A stretch of 44,050 nucleotides of DNA, from contig JAIUOK010000040.1 of the NCBI GenBank assembly GCA_020161245.1, positions 1-44,050 on the forward strand, read 5' to 3'. Shown one piece after another: positions 37,861 to 44,050 of this stretch. The notes under the pieces were generated by a model that saw nothing but the letters and a program-made list of their open reading frames with translations, had not been told where the DNA came from and made no database searches. The position numbers and the translations under genes are program-made. Each line of letters starts with the position of its first letter. The first letter of the stretch is position 1. The stretch is from Actinomycetota bacterium (GTDB lineage: Bacteria; Actinomycetota; Actinomycetes; S36-B12; CAIYMF01).

Positions 37861-37888
37861 CTGCAAACGCTTCCACCAGGGATAGGGT
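37861..37888 (+). promoter_or_regulatory. pyk promoter
   Basis: CTGCAA (37861-37866) and TAGGGT (37883-37888) are 16 bases apart. The -10 ends eight bases before the GTG at 37897, so the message is leaderless or nearly so. Confidence 0.65.
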
Positions 37889-37896
37889 TACCTTCC

Positions 37897-39324
37897 GTGC
37901 GCCGCGCCAAGATCGTCTGCACCCTCGGGCCCGCTGTCGCGAGCCAGGAGGGGATCCAGTCCCTCGTCGATGCCGGGATGGACGTCGCCCGGATGAACCT
38001 CTCGCACGGGTCGTACTCCGACCACGAGCGGGTCTACCAGTGGGTGCGCGCCGCCGGCGACGCCGCGGGCCGCGGGGTCGGCATCCTCGTCGACCTGCAG
38101 GGCCCCAAGATCCGCCTCGGCACGTTCGCGAACGGCCCGGTCGTGCTCGACCCCGGTGCGCGCTTCACGATCACGATCGAGGACGTGCCCGGCGACGTCG
38201 AGATCGCCAGCACCACCTACAAGGGCCTGCCGGGCGACGTGAACCCCGGCGACATGATCCTCATCGACGACGGCAAGGTCGCCCTGCAGGCGATCGAGGT
38301 CTCCGAGACCGAGGTCGTCACCGAGGTCGTCGAGGGCGGCCGCGTCAGCGATAACAAGGGCATCAACCTGCCCGGCGTCGCCGTCAGCGTGCCGGCGCTC
38401 TCGGAGAAGGATGTCGCCGACCTGCGCTGGGCGCTGCGCCTCGGCGTCGACCTCATCGCGCTGTCGTTCGTCCGCAGCGCCGACGACCTGCTCGACGTCC
38501 AGCGGATCATGGACGACGAGGGCGTGCGCCTGCCCGTGCTGGCCAAGATCGAGAAGCCGCAGGCGGTCGCCAACCTCGAAGCCATCGTCGACGCGTTCGA
38601 CGGCATCATGGTCGCCCGCGGCGACCTCGGCGTGGAGCTCCCGCTCGAGCAGGTGCCGCTGGTCCAGAAGCGCGCGATCCAGCTCGCCCGCCGCCGCGCC
38701 AAGCCCGTCATCGTCGCCACGCAGATGCTCGACTCGATGATCTCGATGACGCGCCCCACGCGCGCCGAGGCCAGCGACGTCGCCAACGCCGTCCTCGACG
38801 GCACCGACGCGCTCATGCTCTCGGGCGAGACCTCGGTCGGCGCGCACCCCGCGCACGTCGTCCGCACGATGTCCCGCATCATCGAGCAGGTCGAGGCCGA
38901 GGCGCTCGACCGGCTCCCCAAGGTCGAGGACCCCAACGATTCGACATCGCGGTCGATCACCCGCGCCGCGGTCAACGTCGCCAACGACGTGCATGCGTCC
39001 GGTGTCATCGCCTTCACCGAGACGGGCCGCTCGGCGCGCCTGGTGTCGCGCTACCGCCCGGCGATGCCGCTCATGGCGTTCACGCCCAACCCGCGCGTGC
39101 GCAGCCAGCTCGCCCTGTCGTGGGGCGTCGAGACCTACCTCGTGCCCAAGGCCGCCAGCACCGACGACATGGTGCGCCTCGTCGACGCCGCCCTGCTCGA
39201 CCACGGCCGCGCTCAGGTCGGCGAGCTGCTCGTCATCATCGCGGGCGTGCCGCCGGGCGTCCCTGGCACCACCAACGGCATGCGCGTGCACCGTATGGGC
39301 GCTGTGATCCCGTCCGGGATCTAG
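37897..39324 (+). CDS. pyk: Pyruvate kinase
   Basis: A 475-residue glycolytic enzyme that makes pyruvate and ATP from PEP and ADP. [27 protein letters not shown] and [10 protein letters not shown] open the first part. A beta-barrel B domain lies at about 70-165. The catalytic barrel contains [36 protein letters not shown] and [39 protein letters not shown]. The C-terminal regulatory domain includes [19 protein letters not shown]. Length is normal for bacterial type II enzymes. It is monocistronic, between the gltD terminator and a bidirectional hairpin. Confidence 0.98.
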   Translation: [475 protein letters not shown]

Positions 39325-39340
39325 GCCCGCACGCAGAAAG

Positions 39341-39371
39341 AGGTCCGTCGGGCGCTACGCCCGGCGGACCT
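39341..39371. terminator. Bidirectional terminator between pyk and the DUF5718 gene
   Basis: AGGTCCG-T-CGGGCG pairs with CGCCCG-G-CGGACCT around the three-base loop CTA. The loop is the complement of the TAG stop codon of the minus-strand gene. On the minus strand CTTTCT follows, a short pyrimidine-rich run. It can serve pyk on the plus strand too. Confidence 0.75.
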
Positions 39372-40215
39372 TCTGCACGAGGACCGACGCCGCCTCGAGC
39401 GACGCCTCGCGGCCCTCGGCCACCGCGGCCGCGACCTGCTCGGGCGACGTGACGTCGGCGTCGTACACGACGACGACCGACTCGTCGCCCTCGACGAGGT
39501 AGGTGCTCTCGCCGACGTCGGTGTAGCGCGTGGCGCCGATAGCGACGAGCACGTGCTCGGGGCTGCCGGCATCGCGCAGGTAGTGCCCCACCGGCTCCAG
39601 CGGTGTGTCGTCGGAGCCCATCTGGTGGTGCAGCCGGTCGATGATCCAGTCGAGCAGGACCTGGCCGTAGTAGGAGTACCCGACGACGGGGGAGTCCTGC
39701 CCGTAGGCGTGGGCCTGTCCGTCGCGGCGCAGGAAGCTGGCGATGCGCAGGGTCGCCGTGCGGCCGTCGTGGTCGAGCTCGGAGATACGGATCAGCGAGG
39801 CGGCGAGCCCCTTGGATGCCGGGCCCCAGTTCTTCTTCTCCGACAGCTTCTTGGCGTCGGGACGGCGGATCGAGCAGTCGTTGAACGCGCCGACCGCGAC
39901 CGGCTCCAGCGAGCGGGCCATGCCGTCGTCGTCGTAGGACGCCCGGAACAGCACCGCGGCCTCGGGCTCGATCTGCAGGTTGAGCGGGACGTCGGACTCG
40001 GGCAGGCGCACCTCGTCCGACGACAGCGGGAACGTCTCGAGGTAGCTGCCGATGCCCGGCACGTAGAAGGGGAACACCCCCTTCGGGGCGTCGGGCGCGG
40101 TCACGACGGTGGCGAAGTCGCCCGCCTCTCCCGCCTGCTCGAGGTGGCCGGCGAAGTTACCCGCCACGCCGAAGCCGAACCAGCTGCGCGCGTCGCGCGG
40201 ATCCCAGGTGAGCAC
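39355..40215 (-). CDS. DUF5718 family protein
   Basis: A 286-residue soluble protein. I recognise the family by GFGVAGNFAGHLEQAGEAGDF, APKGVFPFYVPG, PLNLQIEPEAAVLF, GAFNDCSIRRPDAKKLSEKKNWGPASKG, RIASFLRRDGQAHAYGQDSPV and GATRYTDVGESTYLVEGDE. The fold resembles fumarylacetoacetate hydrolase-type enzymes in the EPE metal motif, but that is only a loose impression. No function is known. The GTG at 40215 is supported by TAGGGT ending six bases upstream. Its last codons form one arm of the shared terminator. Confidence 0.85.
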   Translation of the reverse strand: MLTWDPRDARSWFGFGVAGNFAGHLEQAGEAGDFATVVTAPDAPKGVFPFYVPGIGSYLETFPLSSDEVRLPESDVPLNLQIEPEAAVLFRASYDDDGMARSLEPVAVGAFNDCSIRRPDAKKLSEKKNWGPASKGLAASLIRISELDHDGRTATLRIASFLRRDGQAHAYGQDSPVVGYSYYGQVLLDWIIDRLHHQMGSDDTPLEPVGHYLRDAGSPEHVLVAIGATRYTDVGESTYLVEGDESVVVVYDADVTSPEQVAAAVAEGREASLEAASVLVQKVRRA

Positions 40216-40221
40216 CGGCCC

Positions 40222-40227
40222 ACCCTA
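40222..40227 (-). promoter_or_regulatory. -10 box of the DUF5718 gene (leaderless)
   Basis: On the minus strand TAGGGT is followed by GGGCCG and the GTG at 40215. It lies only seven bases from the bldD terminator palindrome, so the two units are tightly packed. Confidence 0.55.
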
Positions 40228-40234
40228 AGCAGCG

Positions 40235-40266
40235 GCGGCCCCGCCCCCTCGAGGGGGCGGGGCCGC
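40235..40266 (-). terminator. 32-bp perfect palindrome after bldD
   Basis: GCGGCCCCGCCCCCTC and its exact reverse complement meet without a spacer (16-bp arms), 22 bases past the bldD stop. It probably stops bldD transcription ahead of the DUF5718 promoter. It lacks a U-run. A direct cruciform or protein-binding role cannot be excluded. Confidence 0.65.
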
Positions 40267-40287
40267 GCAGCCGATCAGGAGCCGGCC

Positions 40288-40776
40288 TCAGTCGAGGGCA
40301 CCCCGGGCCTCGGGGTTGAGCACGCCCCACGCGATGAGCTGGTCGGCGAGCTGGCTGGGCGCCTCGTCGTAGATGACGGCGAGGGTGCGCAGGTCGTCCT
40401 GGCGGATCGAGAGCACCCGGCCGTTGTAGTCGCCGCGCTGGGCCTGGATGGCGGCGGCGTAGCGGGCCAGCGGGCCGGCCTTCTCCGCCGGCACCTGGCC
40501 GAGTCGCTCGAGATCGATGATGAGCCGCTTGGGCGGCTCGGCGGTGACCGCGGGCGAGGAGTCGGGCAGCAGCTCGGACACCGGGACGCCGTAGAAGTCG
40601 GCGAGCTCGGCGAGCTTCTGCACGGTGACGGCGCGGTCGCCGCGCTCGTACGACCCGACCACGACCGCCTTCCAGCGGCCCTGGCTCCTCTCCTCGACGC
40701 CGTGCAGCGACAGCCCCTGCTGCTGGCGGATCGCGCGCAGGCGCGCCCCGAGCGCGCGTGCGTAGTCGGTGGCCAT
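40288..40776 (-). CDS. bldD: Developmental regulator BldD (cyclic-di-GMP-responsive)
   Basis: A 162-residue transcription regulator. The N-terminal XRE-type helix-turn-helix (about residues 5-70) reads LGARLRAIRQQQGLSLHGVEERSQG in two parts and then VVGSYERGDRAVTVQKLAELADFYGV. The C-terminal domain (about 85-160) contains RGDYNGRVLSIRQDD, an exact RGD-x8-RQDD cyclic-di-GMP signature with R114, D116, R125 and D128 numbered as in the Streptomyces protein. In Streptomyces BldD with c-di-GMP represses sporulation genes. A GGAGGG ribosome site precedes the ATG. It diverges from pyrR as it does in Streptomyces. An open frame extending far upstream is not used. Confidence 0.96.
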   Translation of the reverse strand: MATDYARALGARLRAIRQQQGLSLHGVEERSQGRWKAVVVGSYERGDRAVTVQKLAELADFYGVPVSELLPDSSPAVTAEPPKRLIIDLERLGQVPAEKAGPLARYAAAIQAQRGDYNGRVLSIRQDDLRTLAVIYDEAPSQLADQLIAWGVLNPEARGALD

Positions 40777-40825
40777 TCGTGTCCCTCCGTCTGGCCCGGA
40801 ACGGGCGGATCGCATCCCCCAGATG

Positions 40826-40838
40826 TCACGCAGCGTAA
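40826..40838. promoter_or_regulatory. BldD box over the bldD promoter
   Basis: TCACGCAGCGTAA fits the reported BldD box TNACNCNGNGTNA at every fixed position. On the minus strand it covers TACGCT, the likely bldD -10, about 50 bases before the ATG, so BldD would repress itself. A weaker site with the core ACTCTGTG lies at 40847-40859 near the -35 region. Confidence 0.7.
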
Positions 40839-41045
40839 CGCCCGATCCACTCTGTGACCAGATCGGCCGTTCGGTGGACCCGTCCCGAGCACGAGGGGCA
40901 CGCCGTCCGCCACGGGCAGCGACTGCGGCCGGTCGCGGTCCGTGGCGGCCCGCCCCGCGCCACCGGAGCGCCGGCCCGTCGGAGAGGTGGCCGACGACAC
41001 CTGCCGGCACGGCCGGGCGGGTGCCCCCGCGGCGAGGGCGTCGGA

Positions 41046-41051
41046 TAGGGT
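41046..41051 (+). promoter_or_regulatory. -10 box of the pyr operon
   Basis: TAGGGT lies 65 bases before the pyrR ATG. This gene is not leaderless; the leader of about 58 bases holds the PyrR element. The 339-bp bldD-pyrR gap otherwise shows the BldD boxes and no gene. Confidence 0.5.
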
Positions 41052-41070
41052 CGGGGCCGTTCGACCGACG

Positions 41071-42674
<1,604 letters not shown>

Positions 42675-42675
42675 C

Positions 42676-43974
42676 ATGCCCGACACCTACGTCATCCGGG
42701 GCGCGAAGGTCCTCGGCGGCGAGGCCCGCGACCTCGTGCTGCGCGACGGCGTGATCGCCGAGATCACGGCGTCAGGCGCGGCGAGCACGGAGGGCGCCGA
42801 CGTCGTCGACGCGGCCGGCCTGATCGCGCTGCCCGGCCTGGTCGACCTGCACACCCACCTGCGCGAGCCCGGCCGCGAGGACGCCGAGACCGTCGAGTCC
42901 GGCACCCGCGCGGCCGCGCTCGGCGGCTTCACCGCGGTGCACGCGATGGCGAACACCTTCCCGGTCGCCGACACCGCCGGCGTCGTCGAGCAGGTGTGGC
43001 GGCTGGGCCGGGAGGCGGGGCACTGCGACGTCTACCCGGTGGGCGCCGTCACTGTCGGGCTCGCCGGCCGGCAGCTCGCCGAGCTGGGCGCGATGGCCGA
43101 CTCGGCCGCCCGGGTGCGGGTCTTCTCCGACGACGGCATCTGCGTCAGCGACGCGGTGCTGATGCGGCGGGCGCTCGAATACGTGAAGGCGTTCGACGGG
43201 GTCGTCGCCCAGCACGCGCAGGAGCCGCGCCTGACCGAGGGCGCCCAGATGAACGAGGGCGAGCTCTCCGGCAGGCTCGGCCTCGCCGGCTGGCCCGCGG
43301 TCGCCGAGGAGGCGATCATTGCGCGCGACTGTCTGCTCGCCGCGCACGTCGACTCGCGGCTGCACATCTGCCACGTCTCGACGGCCGGCTCGGTGGAGAT
43401 CATGCGCTGGGCCAAGGCCAAGGGCTGGGACGTCACCGCCGAGGTGTGCCCGCACCACCTGATCCTCACCGACGAGCTGGCCGCCACCTACGACCCGATC
43501 TACAAGGTCAACCCACCGCTGCGCAGCGCGTCCGACGTGGCGGCCCTGCGCGAGGGGCTCGCCGACGGCACGATCGACGCCGTCGCGACCGACCACGCGC
43601 CGCACCCCCACGAGGACAAGGACTGCGAGTGGGCCGCGGCCGCCTTCGGCATGCTCGGGCTCGAGACCGCGCTGTCGATCGTGCAGGAGACCATGGTCGA
43701 CACCGGGCTGCTCGACTGGGCCGCCGTCGCCGACCGGATGTCCTTCACGCCCGCCCGCATCGGCCGGGTTGCCGACCACGGCCGGCCGCTCGAGCCGGGC
43801 GAGCCCGCGAACGTCGTGCTCTACGACCCCGCGGTGCGTCGTAGGGTCGAGCCCGGCGCGCTCGCCTCCCTGTCGCGCAACACGCCGTACCGGGGGATGG
43901 AGCTGCCCGGCCGCGTGGTCGCCACCTTCCTGCGCGGCGAGCCCACCGTCCTCGACGGCCGCATCGCCGACTGA
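42676..43974 (+). CDS. pyrC: Dihydroorotase (class I)
   Basis: A 432-residue zinc amidohydrolase that closes carbamoyl aspartate to dihydroorotate. The metal ligands begin with LVDLHTHLREPG (H59, H61). FSDDGICVSD, HICHVSTAGSVE and VCPHHLILTDE follow, with the catalytic Asp in ATDHAPHPHEDKD. The usual Lys bridge of some classes is not obvious from reading. Length suits the class I enzyme of Gram-positive bacteria. It ends the visible operon; a hairpin follows after five bases, and the remaining pyr genes lie outside the window. Confidence 0.97.
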   Translation: MPDTYVIRGAKVLGGEARDLVLRDGVIAEITASGAASTEGADVVDAAGLIALPGLVDLHTHLREPGREDAETVESGTRAAALGGFTAVHAMANTFPVADTAGVVEQVWRLGREAGHCDVYPVGAVTVGLAGRQLAELGAMADSAARVRVFSDDGICVSDAVLMRRALEYVKAFDGVVAQHAQEPRLTEGAQMNEGELSGRLGLAGWPAVAEEAIIARDCLLAAHVDSRLHICHVSTAGSVEIMRWAKAKGWDVTAEVCPHHLILTDELAATYDPIYKVNPPLRSASDVAALREGLADGTIDAVATDHAPHPHEDKDCEWAAAAFGMLGLETALSIVQETMVDTGLLDWAAVADRMSFTPARIGRVADHGRPLEPGEPANVVLYDPAVRRRVEPGALASLSRNTPYRGMELPGRVVATFLRGEPTVLDGRIAD

Positions 43975-43979
43975 CGCTT

Positions 43980-44022
43980 ACGGTTCGCTCCACCCGCACC
44001 AGGTGCGTGCCCAGCGAACCGT
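43980..44022. repeat. 43-bp symmetric hairpin after pyrC
   Basis: ACGGTTCGCT pairs with AGCGAACCGT (10 bp). A symmetric five-base mismatch on each side separates it from an inner stem, CGCACC/GGTGCG, around a single A. It starts five bases after the pyrC stop. It may terminate the operon, or be a palindromic repeat copy if the pyr operon continues. Confidence 0.7.
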
Positions 44023-44050
44023 ACGGGCCTGTGGGTATCACCCCGCGCGG

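Overview
The window is very GC-rich chromosomal DNA from an actinomycete (Actinomycetota). Several markers support this: a BldD orthologue with the cyclic-di-GMP signature RGD-x8-RQDD, a PriA-type isomerase in the histidine cluster, an HGxxPAAW protein, a septum-formation family protein, a TIGR03085 mycothiol-type metal-binding protein, an F420/PPOX oxidoreductase, a Trp-associated membrane protein and a PyrR leader of the actinobacterial type. Two complete chemoreceptors suggest a chemotactic organism. Genus cannot be fixed from the sequence alone. I see no phage, IS, plasmid, CRISPR, rRNA or tRNA gene. This is core metabolic DNA, and its novelty lies in small genes, regulatory sites and repeats.

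Layout. 1-3590: the 3' end of a phosphoribosyltransferase gene, a tandem palindromic repeat array (450-626), a DivIVA-motif small protein, then four leftward genes (polytopic membrane protein, YbaK-type deacylase, Imm-5-like protein, LON-domain protein). 3711-8672: hisD-hisC-hisB-small membrane protein-hisH-small membrane protein-priA. 8693-18954: an insert of non-histidine genes (dienelactone hydrolase, acyltransferase-3, two tandem soluble chemoreceptors on the minus strand, PPOX oxidoreductase), then hisF, a TIGR03085 protein and a membrane protein. 18959-28265: septum-formation protein, hisI-trpE-Trp-associated membrane protein-HGxxPAAW gene, a two-component system with a DUF2752 gene, and trpC-trpB-trpA. 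28392-31553: MauE-DsbA-Lgt envelope operon and a VIT1/CCC1 transporter. 31826-39324: gltB-gltD and pyruvate kinase. 39355-44022: DUF5718 protein, bldD, and divergent pyrR-pyrB-pyrC.

How the genes work together. Histidine, tryptophan and pyrimidine pathways all consume PRPP, and GltBD supplies glutamate. hisI overlaps trpE, and PriA probably serves both histidine and tryptophan synthesis because no trpF is present here. hisG, hisE, trpD, trpG and trpF are absent from the window. Overlapping stop/start codons show translational coupling in hisC-hisB-(small protein)-hisH, hisI-trpE-tam-HGxxPAAW, RR-HK-DUF2752, MauE-DsbA-Lgt, gltB-gltD and pyrR-pyrB.

The most consistent hidden signal is transcriptional. 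At least eleven genes have a TANNNT -10 hexamer ending 6-8 nt before the start codon, which predicts leaderless mRNAs and helps choose starts. Other sites worth attention are a perfect BldD-box match over the bldD -10 region, a PyrR-binding leader before pyrR, inverted repeats in the gltB and MauE upstream regions, and two mutually exclusive stems before one chemoreceptor gene.
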